64,000 nt of DNA from Notospermus geniculatus (lineage: Eukaryota > Nemertea > Pilidiophora > Heteronemertea > Lineidae). Below, one piece after another: positions 1 to 12,803 of the stretch (position 1 is the first letter of the stretch; every line of letters begins with the position of its first letter). The translations under genes and the position numbers were made by a program. The stretch spans positions 1,215,502 to 1,279,501 of the forward strand of contig NMRB01000005.1 in NCBI GenBank assembly GCA_002633025.1. The letters are read 5' to 3'. The notes under the pieces were generated by a model. The model worked only from the letters and a program-made list of their open reading frames with translations, searched no databases and was not told where the DNA came from.

Positions 1-593
1 TGTTTTCACATTTAGCCCCCTATTGGCCAAACCTTGAATCGAATGATGCTGAATATCGAAAGGAAACAACGTCTACTTACAAGCAACATGTCCCAAAAAT
101 TTCAAAAGAAAATCTCAAGTCGTTTTTAAGTTATCAGGCGGACAAGAGAAAAGCAGACGCCCGGACGCCCGACCGCCCGACCGCCCGGACGCCCGACCGC
201 CCGAACGCCCGCCACTTTCGGTAATTTAATAACCAGGACTTTCTTCGAAAACCTGGTTAAAAATGAAGTAAAAATATGTTTGCAAAAAACATAAAATGCG
301 ACATACATGTAAAAATATAATGTAAAATAGTATAAATTACAAAATAAAATATGAAATAAAATGTCAACTAAAATATTAATAAATATAAAATAATATACAA
401 AAATAAAAAATATGCAAAATTAATGTGAAATAAAATGTCAAATAAAGTATTAAACAGATATTAATAGATAAAATATAAAAGAAAACTTAAATAAATTACA
501 AAAATAAAATAAACAAATAAAATTAAATTAAAAAAATATAAATAAAATATGAAATACGAAACAAAATATTAAAAAATATATCAAAAAAGCAAA

Positions 594-719
594 TGATATA
601 AAAGCAGAGGTCGTCCTCCACTATTATTTTGCAAGAAAGTGCCTGCCTGAAGAAGACCCCGGTTGGGGTCGAAAATTTGCAAAAAAAACGCTGGAGGACG
701 ACCTCTGCTTTTATATCAT
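594..719. mobile_element. Fold-back element, copy 1 of the GACCCC family
   Basis: The arms 594-620 and 693-719 are near-perfect reverse complements (agcaGAGGTCGTCCTCCA-type ends). The interior contains a hairpin around gaccccggttggggtc. A similar core recurs at 33885-33918 inside another fold-back, so the two probably belong to one MITE-like family. It has no coding capacity. Confidence 0.7.
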
Positions 720-1449
720 ATTTTGTGTGTCGCCTAATAGTATATGAAATAAGACATAGAATCAAAAAAAAATATAAAATTAAATGAAGTGTTACTAGAA
801 CATGTTGGGATTGTGCTCACAGCATGCCACAAGATGGTGGACCTCCCTGCAAGTTCTTCATAGAGGCGTTGTAAATTTGCTTACATGTATATCACATTCA
901 CAAAACATACCCAAAACATTTATGAACTACATGTACATGTATATAGATTTTTAATTTAAGCCCACGTTATTTGTAACAAGAAATGTTTTTACTTTTTTCT
1001 AATTTAGTTTGTAAATCAGGGCCGGATAATGCTACTGCCTAGGCCCTGATTACCTATTCTCTGTATATCTATCATTTGGTAATTAATAAACATCTTACAA
1101 ACAAATGTTTTTAAAAACATAGGGCGGTGGTGTTTGAACTTCCTGATTGATTTGCTATTTTGGGACGCACGCATCCTGGGCGTATCTGGCGATGACTTCT
1201 GACGTGCCCTGCTTGACGCATAACTTCCGGAAGCACTTAAATTTTCGAAAATAATCGCAATAATATAGGTGGGGAGAGAAAACGGAAACCTTTTAAAGTA
1301 AAAATAGGCCCAAAACTACTGAATATTCGGATTGCAGTAAGTTGGTTTTATGATTCTCTTTTCACATATTTTGATGACGTTTCGCATATTTTGATGACGT
1401 TTTTCACAAATTTCGGTCGAAAATTTTTCATAGCTAGAACAGTAGGGTA

Positions 1450-1781
1450 CACTGTTAGAAATAACAGAAGATTTTACAGAAAATCTGTGCAGCAGAGTCC
1501 CCAGGACGGTTCTGTAAAATTACAGACCTGATCTGTAAAATTACAAACTTAAATAAATGTCAACAGAGATTTGACTGGAGGCTGACCAAATTATATTTTC
1601 ATACTGCCCTCAGAAGGCATCATTATGGGATGCCCAATGGAGTCCAACCAATACAGGAAAACATGAATCATACCATAAAAAATTATGTAAATTTACAGAA
1701 AGTGCTGGGGACTCTGCTGCAGGGAATTTCTGTAAAATTACTGCAGAATTACTACTGTAAATTTAATAATTTCTAACAGTG
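1450..1781. mobile_element. MITE with CACTGTTAGAAAT ends, TA-flanked
   Basis: The element begins CACTGTTAGAAAT and ends ATTTCTAACAGTG. Subterminal blocks gcagcagagtccccag and ctggggactctgctgc also pair. TA dinucleotides flank both ends (1448-1449 and 1782-1783), as expected for a Tc1/mariner-type target duplication. At 332 bp it is non-autonomous. Confidence 0.75.
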
Positions 1782-2226
1782 TATATACTTCATTTATTGA
1801 TGTACAACCTTCGGACGCCCTAAAAATGGAACAGGCATTAGTCAAATCAAATTTTGTAAAATTTTGAAAAATAAGCCCCGTATCCTTTTAAACATCTCGC
1901 TCGCTCTCCATCCTTCGAGTGCTCTGTTCCGGACATACATATTATATTCTTACAGAGCAAACCATTAGGCATCCCGTTAAGATATTATCATAGTCAGAAG
2001 TGCACTTGGTGAAACATTATAATGACAACCAGATTAATATGTACCAATCATTACCTTGGTTTTTTTATTCAATTAGCTGAATTTGGACCAATCCGCTGCT
2101 TGCTTTTTAACCCAGAAATTCCCAGCACGCCGTATTTTTTTCACGCTTCGGTAGGCGTTGCTAGGCCTGACGATGTGCCCAGTCTCAGTCAAGTGAGGCT
2201 CGCGTGCAGTTCAGGAGTTGATAAGG

Positions 2227-5200
2227 ATGGCTGGGAAAGCCGTGACTTCGCTTCTTGTGGTCATCTGTGTCATTCTTTTTCTTGGCTGTGCAGCCCTGGG
2301 AATACTCTACGCGTTAGAAGTCACCGCAAAGGGGGCATGCAAGACGTCACGATGTCTTGAAGACGCCAGCCGAATCTCAGAAAATTTGGACACATCGGTA
2401 AACCCCTGTGATAACTTCTACAAATTCGCCTGTGGTAATTTCCCAAAGGAAAAGCAGAGCGCATTCAAAGCAACAGCTGAAGAGGCTTTAGGAGACATTC
2501 GGCGACTCCTTGAAGAACCGGTGAAAGACAACAGTAGAAGTTCGGCCGAGAGAAAGCTGAAGGAGTATTATACTTCTTGTTTGGAGTCTGACGTCTCGGA
2601 GAAAAAGAAAATGGAAGAGCTGAGAAAAGTCTTGAAAAAGATTGGTGGTTTTAACAAGGACACACCGGCGGAAAAAATAAGTAAGTTATAGACACTCAGG
2701 CAGTTCCCTTTCAATTTCCCACAGACAAAGAGCCAACATTCGACTGAGGCACTTTGGCATTCCATATTAGGAGATGACCAAGATTCGACCTCGTTCTCTC
2801 TGCAACTGAGACAAAAAAATGAGATTGAAGATGTTTTGATTTCAGGTGAGGTATTCGTGGTATTATAATCAGACGATAAACGAATGCATTCGACATGTTA
2901 AAAATATATTCAGTCGATATTAATTTGATGATATCAAAGTTTAGGTAGGCGAGAGCTGGAGATTTTCAGATGAACATTGGCAGCGACAAAAAAGACAAAA
3001 AAGCCTAACGGCAATAATGTTCGCTGGTGTTAGGCCTAGGGGCGTTGTGAATATCAGTCAGCGCCACCATCGATGGCCAGACGAACCACTCTTGCATAAA
3101 GCGGCACATGTTTATTATCGTGACCTAGTTCATACATACACACACACGATCAATGTAAACCGTGTACGTCAGTGCTCGCGAGTAGTAGTAGACCCCTACC
3201 CTACACCGATCAGGACCGCTCGACAAGACTGTTCGATTCTACATTATTTTGAATGATCATAGTTCAATTTGGCTTGGAAACTGTTGCTACACATAAAAGA
3301 ATGAGTTGAAGTATGGTACCTTTTCTGAAGAAGTTTTAGTAATGCTATCACAGCGTGTCGAACTTCTGAAGTGATGAAAAGAATGGCGGCATCTCGGAAT
3401 CATGTGATTCAGTATGACCAATCAGAAGGCGTCTTCAAAAATAACCTCGAAAATTTCTCAACAAATCGTACCCAAAAAACTCGAAGCCCGTGAAAAATTC
3501 AAATTTCTTTATTCGGGACGCGCTTTGACCCCAAATGATTTGAATATGCATCAATAGTCAATAGATTACGTGAGTGGAAAAGGGCGAAAAGTCCGGGATA
3601 AGATTGAACAAAGTAAAGTGTGATGATTTTCGTGGTGAGAATGCCTGAAGGCCGAGCGCAGTTGGTGTCTTGTGTGTTACAGTCACTCTTACGGACCCGA
3701 GTTGGTGTCCAGTCATCCTCTCGAAACAGGGTCATTCAGACGCATCTCCTACGTCGCACCTCTTCTGACCCTGTCACATTCCGTGCCTTTTCGGCGGGGA
3801 ACCACCGACAGATTTTCTGTCGTCAAATCGGCCAATCAGAAGCTAGCTTATAGGGAAGTCCTGGCATAAAACCAACACCGAATACAACTGACCTATGATT
3901 TTTAACGGGCCGATGTAACGCTCTTTCCCATTGGCTGCTATTTCGGCAGACTGGGAAAATTCGCGGAATAAATGGATCTTACTTTAAATCGGAACCTCCC
4001 GGCAATGGGATCGAATTGCCGAATGAAAACATATTAATGTCGCATAATGATCATAAAAATGCACGAAATGAATAATATCGAACAAGACATATGGTTTGTG
4101 GTGTGTTTTTATGCTTTTCGACGCAGTATAACAAGGTATTCGCCTTTGATACAATACAACAGTAGGAGGTGGGAGGTAACTGGAACAGCCGGCCTCCCCA
4201 TTCAGAAGCGACCGATTAGCTCAGGGCATAAGGGAGGCGATGGCCGAGTGAAATGACCTGAGTCTCAGGATGGTGTCCAGTGTGTTACCTGCACCTTTAG
4301 AGACCGAAGTTGGCGTCCTTCGTGCTACAGGCACAGCTACGAACCCGAGTTGTCGTCTAGTTTCAGACCTAAGTTTGTGCTACAGACAAGAAGTGGTGAA
4401 ACTTTCTACAAAATTCACACGTACAGTACGATTCTGCCGAATCTGTAACCATTGGGTGTGTGAATCAAACCTCGATTATTTAAACATGACTTGTATAACT
4501 TCACGAGATGCACGTCGATAAAATCAAATCACGACCCATATTAAGTTACAAACATTCAATTACTTAAAAATGTACATTATCTCGAATAGATGTTCCTTGA
4601 TATAATTTTTTTCCCGTCATATTATTAGATGATAACCTATGACCATAAGCATGTTGTGTCAGTCGCTGCATAAACCTGCATGCGGAATATGACACCGTGA
4701 AGTAAAAGGATATACTGTAGTTCTACATCTAAAAGGTCACTCACCACTCTTAAAGCTCAGGCCACTGGCGGTAACTCTGCAGAGGACCATACTCTGGCTC
4801 CAGATTTAAGTTAAGTTTATTTCAATGAAATCGCCGCAGGTAGTGAAAGCGATGTTCAACCGACATCACAGTTTTCCTTCCATGGATTGCTCTGGTTCAT
4901 TAACCCCCTAATATCAATCACACCGATACATTGGCAGCCTATTCTTTCATCCTACAGGTTTAGATGATTTCAGCGCCACATATTTTCAATTCGACGATTC
5001 GGTGGAGTACTTTACAAGTTCTCTATCCACAATCTTTGCCTTGACGTTGGGTGTGAAGATGGAAACGGTTGGAAAAAACGATGATTTGAAATCTTACGCA
5101 AAGGTTCGTAAAGTGTGCCACAACGGGTGCGAAATTTGACCAGGCCTATGTTGTAACCACAGCTGTCATGGTGACGGCGTCACCTCAAGCTACCACAGCA

Positions 5201-8200
5201 AGGGAAGCAAGAAAAATCTTACAAGGGCACAAATGTATGATATTTCAGTCTGGCTGTGGATGCTACCAAAAGGCCTTTCTTGATTCACAGCTCTCACAGA
5301 CAGTAACCCCACTTCGGGCAGTGGGGGCATGGTTGATTGACGTAACATCGACACTGCACACTAAAGAGTAGTTACATGTACATGTACATGTACATGTACA
5401 TGTAATGGTGCAAAAAGTGCTCTTACTTCGATTGAATGTGTTCCCACTGCTGATTACACAAACGACTGTTCTTTACCGCAGAAGTGGTAACCTATCACAA
5501 GATTTCTCGTGGGATTAACATGAAAGACGTGTAGGCCTATAAGATTTTTTAAATTTCCAGTTAGGTTCAGTCCTGTTGGACGCCTGCAAACCGGATCAGC
5601 AACAAAATGAGGAAAACGACACTGTCGACGCCTTACGGGACGATGCCATCAAGAAGGCGGCTACGGAAATGGCCAAGTGTATGGATAAGGATGCAAAACA
5701 ACCAGATAAATTTGCTGAGGACGCTCTAGAAGTTCATAAGATTTTATTCAACTGTAAAGTGCGTATTGAAGTCGATAGAATCCTAATGTTAGTGTTAGTG
5801 TTAGTGTTGGTGCTGGCGTTAGTGTTCGTGTTCTATGTCAACGATCGATAAACAGGTCGTCTCTCAAACCAATCAAACCACTTCTCAAGATAGTCAATAT
5901 GAATTGAAAAAAATGTTATATAAAATTGAAAAAATTTAATAACATCTCACGGTTCCTCCCCTCTCTTCAGATGGATGACGTCACAGGCAACATTAAGAAT
6001 TTCACAACAAAACGGTTGTCTTGGGATGACTTAGTTGCTCTATTTCCGTGGCTCAAAATTAAGGAAAAGGGGAAAGGGGTAAGAACTTCGGCGTTATTTG
6101 CAGTTAGTGATGCCCTAAAAAGAATCAGAGGATCGAGTATGGTCGGTTAGTACGATAGCTCTTTGCTATTGCTGAGTTGATTGGCCGGTATTATTATGCA
6201 AATGACCTACGTTATGCAAATAGGCAACTCAACATTGGTCTGATTGGATACAATAATGTGCTGCGAAAGCAAGGCATTGGATGTCGAGGGGTTGCTTGGC
6301 ACCTGCTGTGAAAATTTATTCAGACGTCGTACAGTTAGCCATCTGAAGATGGAATGCGACATCAGTGATTATCTTTCGAGTTTTCTGTTGCAGTATAGAG
6401 TTTTCGCAAAGCCCCCGAAACGTCAACGTGAACGCCAATCCCATTGTTCGATGCCACGAAGACAACAGCGAACAATAGGATAGACGTTTCGGGGGTTTGC
6501 AAAAACGCTCCAGTGATCTAAACCTCACGCAACTAGCACTGATCACAAAGATCACGTAACAACGGCCAGTTGATTAACACGGTTGATCATTCTTCAGATT
6601 CAGTGGTTCCGCATCTTTGATAATCCGTTCAGGGAGTGGCACCACAAGAAGTTTGAGATCACGAGAGAAGCCCTCATAACGATGAAGAGACTGGATGAAA
6701 TATACAACAAGATAGAACCTAAGTTAGTCACCCATTTATCCGCGATAAGTTAACTACATGTACATTGACGTTTTCATTGTTGGCCTACCCTGGAGAACTG
6801 CACGGTTGCTGATGGAACACTATCAAACCTTTCTACAATGGATAGAACCCTATAGAACATTCCTATTATAATGGATAGAACCCTATAGAACATTCCTAGA
6901 TATAACCCTATAGAACCTTCCTATAATGGATAAAACCCTATAGGACCTCCCTATAATGGATAGGACATTATAGAACCTTCTCATAATGGGTAAAACCCTA
7001 TTAAACCTGTGTGTACAATGGATAGAACCCTACTAAATCGCACGCCGATATGTTTGGTGAGAGAAGTGTAGGCCTAGTCTCAGTTCATTCGGTCTCACTC
7101 TCTAGTTTTGCATAATCGTCATGGCTAAGAAGTACGTACATGTTCGTTTATTTCCAGAAAATTCCGGAACTACCTAATCTACACTTTTCTTAGTCAAAAG
7201 AACCGTGGTATGCCAAAATGTATCAGCGATGCTGCAAATATTGGTCGTAGTTTCTTAAGTAAGTGAAAATAATGAACTGAGTTGACCAGGTTGCACTCAC
7301 AGGACCGAGTTCTACCAAAGATGACACCAACGATTTATTCAAACAGATTTCAAGAAAAAGACGAAGATAGTGTCCAGATTGCGATGGCATTCAGTGAAAA
7401 CCAAATTTAAGATATAGGTTCAGCATTATAATGTTGCCAGAGGTAAAATGTATATCACTGATAGTATTATGAGTGCAGCTCGGCAACCATCTGCTTTCAG
7501 ATACCCCGAAGAAGGAGTCGAAATGGAGAGTGTGTGTCGACAAAGTGAACACGGCGTTCCCATTGGGCGTCATCGCATTGTTGGAGATGAAGACGAAGAG
7601 CCCCATGAGCACAGACGAGAAGGTAATAAACCTTAACCGATCAAAATATAAACCTTACACCGATCAAAATATAAACCTTACACCGATCAAAATATAAACC
7701 TTACACCGATCAAAATATAAACCTTACACCGATCAGTGTCAGATTCGGCTGATCGGCCAACTCTGTTCGTTCTCCCTTTCCCATTTTCATTGGTGAGAGG
7801 ATATGGCAGGATCAGTTGGAGAGCATAAGTTGGGGGGTTGAGATCAGCAACTTATCACGGATCCTTATACGTATACGAATAGAATTCTGTACAACGAGGA
7901 CAAATTTTGTGTACATTTCGATCCGTATACGTATAATGATCCGTGATAAGTCGCTGATCTCAACCTCGCTGGTGTCTCTGGGGATCGCACGGATTCTACC
8001 GGTAAGTAATCAATACAGAGTTTTCGCAAAGACCCCGAAATGCCAACGCGAACGTCTATCCTTTTGTTCGGTGCTTTCTTCATGGCATCGAACAATGGGT
8101 TTGGCGTTGGCGTTTCGGGGCCTTTGCGAAAACTCCCTAATAAAAAAGTACTTACTCGTATTCCTTCAGTTGCTGCTGATGATCGATGAGGTCAAGGAGG

Positions 8201-11200
8201 CGGTGGTCGAACGGACTGAAGACTTGTCGTGGCTTGACGATAGAACCAAAAGCAAGATAGAAAGAAAGGTAAGTTAATACGGCCTGTGTGGTTTGAAGGC
8301 CGAACACACTGGGGACGACATTCGTAACAGTTCCGGTCTTTCCGTCATTCTTCGGTAGAAATCTGGCACAGTTTCGAGCTCTAAGTTGAGAATGTGGGAA
8401 CGAGAGGGTTCGGGCTATACACGTTTCATTTGTTGAGATTCTTTTTCCTGAGAGCATTGCCCTGATAATCGTATTTCTACGTTTTCAGGTCAAAGATAAA
8501 GTCGTGATGATAGCAGGACCAGAAGAAATGACGGGCAAGTCATCCGTAGACGACTTCTTTTTATCTGTAATTGTCTTAAAAACACTTTTTCTTTTCGTAC
8601 ATACTGTTTCTATTTCATATTTTTTCTTTAAATTCGTACTACACAATATCAATGCTGTGTTTCCTCGTGACCTGAAACTCAAGGCACCAATGTTTCCACT
8701 GCCGGTTCAAGTGAGAAGACAGAGGCTTCCCTAAGATTTGTTTCTTTTTCAGTTGCGTATCGATAAGGCAATGCCATTTTTGGTCAACGACAACGCCGCC
8801 CAGGTTTTCCGAAACAAGATGAAAGCTAAAGTAATCGCCTCACCAGAACTAAACCACTATGTATACATCGCGTAAGGAACATTTATCAATATAATCGACC
8901 ATCAGCCTTACTCCGTATATACCATCTACTCTTTCATGTCAGTCCGTATGCCAACTTCATTATCCCTGATTTTTTGCAGCACAACTGAAGACGTGTTCGT
9001 AAACGCGCTGAACTTGCTATCGAAGGGTGGTATAGGTACGCTTCTTTCATCATGCAGGTGTCGAAAGGAGTCTTGTTCTCCGAAAGAATACTAGTTTTGA
9101 CCGTACAAATGTAGATATCACATAGGTTTCATTGTTTCGCCAAAGTGTTCCCTTGGGTCATATGAATAAAGACTAGCAAATGCTTTTACTTCAGATTTGT
9201 ACAGCATTGCCTAGTACATTTGTATTGCAAAATTCAAGTAAAAGCATTTACTAGTCTTTATTCATATGACCCAATATAGTTTCGAGACTCACCTTTTTGT
9301 GGTTACCGTCTCCGTCCACCAGTATGTACGATGGGCCCAACTTGCCAAGGCTCCTGACGACTCTCGTAGTGCAGATACCTTGGTACCTGGGATTACAGGC
9401 TTCCAGCACACACAATCCTTCAGGCTGCAATGGCATACGTATTTTATGAGCCTCGGTCACGAAGTCGCTCCTTATCTGAAAGGGGTAGCTCCATGTGTGT
9501 GCATACACATACACAATTCAAGACTGACATTCAGAAGCGCGATTACTGTAGGGTATTAATCTACATACAATAGTTTTGTCATTGCAGTCCTGTATTGGCC
9601 CATCCTTCAGCTGCCATACTACAGTCGTAATTCCCAGGAGTAAGTACAGATGTCTAACGAACCCGTAGTATAATCAACATTATCATAATGTAGGATTACG
9701 AAAGTGGTTGGTCGTTCCCTTGAAAGAATTGCACGAACACTAGAAGCAAAGGGTGAGGGGAAAACGCATCCTCCCACAGCAGGGGTTTTTCCACGCTCCT
9801 CTTCATCCACTCACACTTTGTGTGCGAGTGTATGAAGAGGAACGAGACCAAAGCCCTGCTGTGGGAGGATGGGAAAACGCCAAACTTGCTGTTTTGTGGA
9901 CAATTTAGTATTTTGGCCAAATGTACTTATCTGATTACAGATATCTCCAGTATGGTGCAATAGGATCTATTATCGGCAGCGGTATTGGCCGAGATTTTGA
10001 CAGCGCAGGTGAGACATGTTCTCAGGTTTTCCGCCACTTGCGTTGCCAGTTAGGATTCACTCGAACCAGCATCCACAGGTGTCTGCGGTGTAGCACTAAA
10101 AAGTGGCAGTAGCACACACCTCGGTCGTGGTAGAGTTCGTACGGGGGGCGTAGAATGAGCAGGGTGACCTTCTGCCCGACTTTCTGGGGTCGGAATATCA
10201 TTTCCGATCGATTTCATTTCAATTCCAATAAGCGTTTCTTTCCTTTATTTTCATAAAGGTAAATTTAAAATATGGGCCGATAAGAGTGATATACCTCAAA
10301 TAAGAGATGCCGATAGATGCGTCCAAGATCATTACATGGGGATCAAGTACCCAGGATGGGAGGTATGAAATCTGCTTGATATCATCTTTTTCCGCTCAGA
10401 GAGAGTCCAGGACATGACCACAGGGTCAAGAACAGTGTGGTCCGTACGTGCCAGTGTGACATTAATACAATAAATTGACAGAATCGGGTCGTTGCCAAAC
10501 TCTAGGTTGAAAGAAGGGCAAACGTACCCTGAAATTCACACAGAATGTAACACTTGTGGAGTGACCACCGTTTGATTGCCTTCATGTTTGGCCAAAATGC
10601 ACTGATAGTGCTTTCCACGCGCAGAGACAAGCGGCTGCGAAGTTCATTGGCCTACCCTCACAGGTGACGCCACGAATGCAACCAGTGGTTGCCATTATGA
10701 TCGAGTTGATACTGTGTGATCCTTTTTGTGATTTCCACACATGGTGAATTGGAATAACTCTTATTTTCTTTAGCCCCTTACCAATCAGAGGGCTAATATC
10801 TCTGCCCAGGGAATACCCGACGTCCTGGGACTTATCTGGTCAATGGAGGTAGGTGTGTTTCACCAAACAGATTACATGCAATTTGAAAAGTAACAGAGTT
10901 CAGGGGCCTGCATTCCGTAGGCCTAGTTATGCACACCACCATCTCGTTGAAATATTAAAGGTATACTTCCTTTTTTTCCTAAAGGCTTACGAAAAACACA
11001 TATCCGACCGGGGGGAGGAGGATAAGAAACTTCCCGGTCTACCTTACTCTCAGGAGCAGCTCTTCCATATTGCAAGCGCACAGGTAAGATGCTCCTTTTT
11101 TCTCAAGAAGAGCCATTTTAAAGGCGAGCTTTTCTAAAGAAAATGTTCTTTTTGTTGCAATTATTATAAGAGGTCACCTATTAGAGCATTTGGGAACGAA

Positions 11201-12537
11201 TAAAGCCATAATGGTATGAATCATACCTTGTTTTTCCCTTGAGAGACGAGGCGACTAGTGAGAATTTTTTGGGTTAGGCGCTGTCAAGTTCCTCCTGTTT
11301 AGCGGCATGTTTTGATGTACGGTAGTGGGGATGGAGGCAAAAAAATTGAAGGGCTTACTCAGCACCCTTTTTATATTTTTTCCTCTCAGTCAAGTTCTCA
11401 CTTCCAGCGCTGCCAGGCTTGTTTTGCCTTCACTGTGAAATTTTCTCAATGACAGTAGGCCGGGTTTTAGTAAGAGATATACGATATACGGACACACGGC
11501 GAACAATGGCCTAAAGGGTTCATGACCATGAAACTTTTGTTCGCCTGCGTGTCCGTATACAGCAAAACCTCCATGTAAACCGGCCGTAGACCAACGCTAC
11601 TTGTTTCTCCAAAGACACTCAAACATTTTAGAAGGCAAACATGACCGACATTTGCTTCACCATTCCTTTTCAGATGTGGTGTAACAGTGGCTTGAGTAAG
11701 GCGGAAGTTAACGAGAGAGTGAGGCAAGTTTATGATTTACCGTAAATGAATACTCCCGGTGAATACTATCCTCATAGGGTCGTATTCATGAAGCGGTTCT
11801 ATCGTTAGAACCGTCTTAGGCTGGTTCCAAGTAACGTGGTTGACATTACTTGGAACCGGCCTAAGACGGTTCTAACAATAGAACCGTTTCATGAATACGA
11901 CCCATAGGGTCAAGTGGAAACTCTACTTGCTGTAATGAGTTTCTAAGTGCTTCGCGATATCATTACCCCACCTTCCAGAAACCTTCCTGGTCAGCTCATT
12001 CAAAGTAATACTTGTTTTGATAATTCCAGACCAGCTGAGACTGTATAGCGTTTTTCAGATAGATCTGGTCAAAGGTACTTGGCTGATCTCTTCTTACTAA
12101 ACTGTAATGGTGTGATCACAATATAAGAATGTAGCACAACCGTTGGCAGCCAGTGACATGGCTGACTGTCTTTAGCCGACACCGTGAAAGAGCTATTGAT
12201 TACTCCAACCCTAAGGATAATCTAGTGTTGTGCAACACCACTATCTTTAGGTAAATGTGATCTGGTCACATTCCTTTGGCCACAGCGATATGAAAAACAC
12301 TATAGCACAATTATGGAGTAGATTCAACCTGCGGCCTCATGAAAAAAAATAAGTCCACACGCTACCTCTGCTGCACCACCACTGTGCCTTTTTCAAAGCA
12401 AATGGGTTTTTTAAAATCAAGTTTTCTGTTTTTCCAGGGTATTGGGCTCCACGGCATTAAATCCCTTCTTTGCAGATGCCTTCAACTGTCCAGCCGGTTC
12501 TCCAATGAACGCTAAGAACAAATGTGAACTATGGTGA
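2227..12537 (+). CDS. Neprilysin/endothelin-converting-enzyme-like M13 protein, predicted catalytically dead
   Basis: I read 18 coding exons: 2227-2680, 4958-5103, 5561-5758, 5971-6078, 6598-6722, 7158-7258, 7501-7622, 8170-8268, 8489-8566, 8753-8871, 8980-9035, 9588-9639, 9941-10008, 10259-10362, 10774-10848, 10985-11083, 11674-11741 and 12438-12537. Phases agree throughout and give about 723 aa (human neprilysin is 750). The ATG at 2227 precedes a type II signal anchor (residues about 6-30). The ectodomain has the M13_N start (NPCDNFYKFACGNF) and a typical C-terminus (FADAFNCPAGS...NKCELW). M13 enzymes are zinc endopeptidases that cleave peptide hormones at the cell surface. Here HExxH is replaced by SGIGR (residues 566-570), ExxxD by ANISA (617-621), and the region of the transition-state His/Arg by VYDLP-VLGS. 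It is therefore probably a binding protein or regulator rather than a protease. Family assignment is secure; individual exon borders less so. A TTG nine bases upstream of the ATG is in frame but not the start. Confidence 0.88.
5373..5404. repeat. (ACATGT)n microsatellite
   Basis: A short tandem run of the self-complementary hexamer ACATGT lies in intron 2 of the M13-like gene. Shorter runs of the same word occur throughout the window. Confidence 0.9.
6398..6510. mobile_element. Fold-back element, CCCCGAAA family copy 1
   Basis: The arms begin gagttttcgcaaagccccc and end with its reverse complement. The same family recurs at 8018-8136 in the same gene, sharing the ends and a central caacgtgaacg(c/t)-like block. 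Intronic, with no open frame of its own. Confidence 0.75.
6815..7035. repeat. Imperfect ~33-bp minisatellite
   Basis: Variants of ggatagaaccctatagaac followed by attcctataat are repeated about seven times in intron 5 of the M13-like gene. Units have diverged by substitutions and small indels, so the array is not recent. Confidence 0.8.
7627..7738. repeat. 23-bp tandem repeat
   Basis: About five copies of the unit ataaaccttacaccgatcaa plus aat sit just after exon 7 of the M13-like gene. The copies are nearly identical, which suggests recent expansion. Confidence 0.85.
7836..7965. mobile_element. Fold-back element
   Basis: The left arm ggttgagatcagcaacttat and its near-perfect reverse complement at 7940-7965 enclose a palindromic centre (tacgtatacg). 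It lies in intron 7 of the M13-like gene. Confidence 0.7.
8018..8136. mobile_element. Fold-back element, CCCCGAAA family copy 2
   Basis: The ends gagttttcgcaaagacccc and ggggcctttgcgaaaactc match the copy at 6398-6510. It lies about 30 bp upstream of the acceptor of exon 8. Confidence 0.75.
9155..9272. mobile_element. Fold-back element, TCATATGAATAAAGACTAG family copy 1
   Basis: The arms gtcatatgaataaagactag and ctagtctttattcatatgac pair. A second copy at 39019-39115 shares both arms and the interior (cagatttgta...tattgcaaaattcaag), so this is a dispersed MITE-like family. Confidence 0.8.
9757..9881. mobile_element. Fold-back element
   Basis: catcctcccacagcagggg near 9765 pairs with ccctgctgtgggaggatg near 9853, and ggggaaaacgc lies at both ends. 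It sits in the intron just before the exon that lacks HExxH. Confidence 0.65.
9941..10008 (+). other. Exon 13 of the M13-like gene: position of the lost HExxH motif
   Basis: This exon reads E-YLQYGAIGSIIGSGIGRDFDSA, written here in two blocks: YLQYGAIGSII and GSGIGRDFDSA. In active M13 peptidases the same place reads (N)YGGIGxVIGHEIT/FHxFDxxG. Flanking residues (YG-IG--IG and FD) are kept. The two zinc-binding histidines and the catalytic glutamate are Ser (9978-9980), Gly and Arg (9990-9992). Splice sites are canonical (acag|, |gtgaga). Confidence 0.85.
10774..10848 (+). other. Exon 15 of the M13-like gene: position of the lost ENIAD motif
   Basis: Active family members have GENIADNGG, whose Glu is the third zinc ligand and whose Asp orients a ligand histidine. 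This exon reads RANISAQGIPDV at the same place. The following residues and the next exon (AYEKHI...KKLPGL...QLFHIASAQ) align well with the family, so the substitution is not an alignment slip. Confidence 0.82.
11777..11903. mobile_element. Fold-back element with GGGTCGTATTCATGAA terminus
   Basis: Nearly the whole element is two complementary arms: gggtcgtattcatgaagcgg at the left and its complement at the right. The terminus resembles the ends of elements at 21433, 22219, 31154 and 37435, although the inner arms differ. Confidence 0.75.
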
Positions 12538-12581
12538 TCGGATTGTTACCAGAATCTCATCGTGACTGTTCAAATAGACGA

Positions 12582-12803
12582 TATTACTCCAAAAGAGTGC
12601 AGCACCTGATGGGGTAGCGTGCATGACGTCCCGCACATCATTTCATGATGTCTGGACATGAGACGAAAAAAAATCAAATTGTTTCACGACGTCATGATTG
12701 CTGAAACAACCGATTTTTTTTGAGTCGCGTCATGGCATTCAGAAATGACGTGCAGGATGTCATGGCACTGCCCCGTCAGGTGCTGCACTCTTTTGGAGTG
12801 ATA
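12582..12803. mobile_element. MITE, CTCCAAAAGAGTGCAGCACC family copy 1
   Basis: The termini pair (tactccaaaagagtgcagca and its complement). Inner blocks gacgaaaaaaaatcaaattg and an A/T-mirrored partner also occur. A second copy lies at 24811-25045. It starts 45 bp after the M13-like stop codon and so lies in the 3' UTR. Confidence 0.8.

Larger units (their letters stand above)
1..2226. other. Gene-free upstream region, partly AT-rich
   Basis: No exon-like open frame was recognised here. Positions 150-215 carry a short C/G-rich tandem repeat of the unit cgcccgaccg. About 250-590 and 720-790 are low-complexity A/T sequence. Two fold-back elements (594-719 and 1450-1781) are listed separately. 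The last few hundred bases probably hold the promoter and 5' UTR of the M13-like gene, but no TATA box or transcription start can be assigned. Confidence 0.6.

Noticed and set aside
630-690. Hammerhead-ribozyme-like core (CTGAAGA, stem, GAAA) in the fold-back at 594-719 and again near 33885-33918
   Set aside because: An extra A sits between the CTGANGA core and the stem, and no matching cleavage-site strand was found. The block is explained as the loop of a fold-back element.
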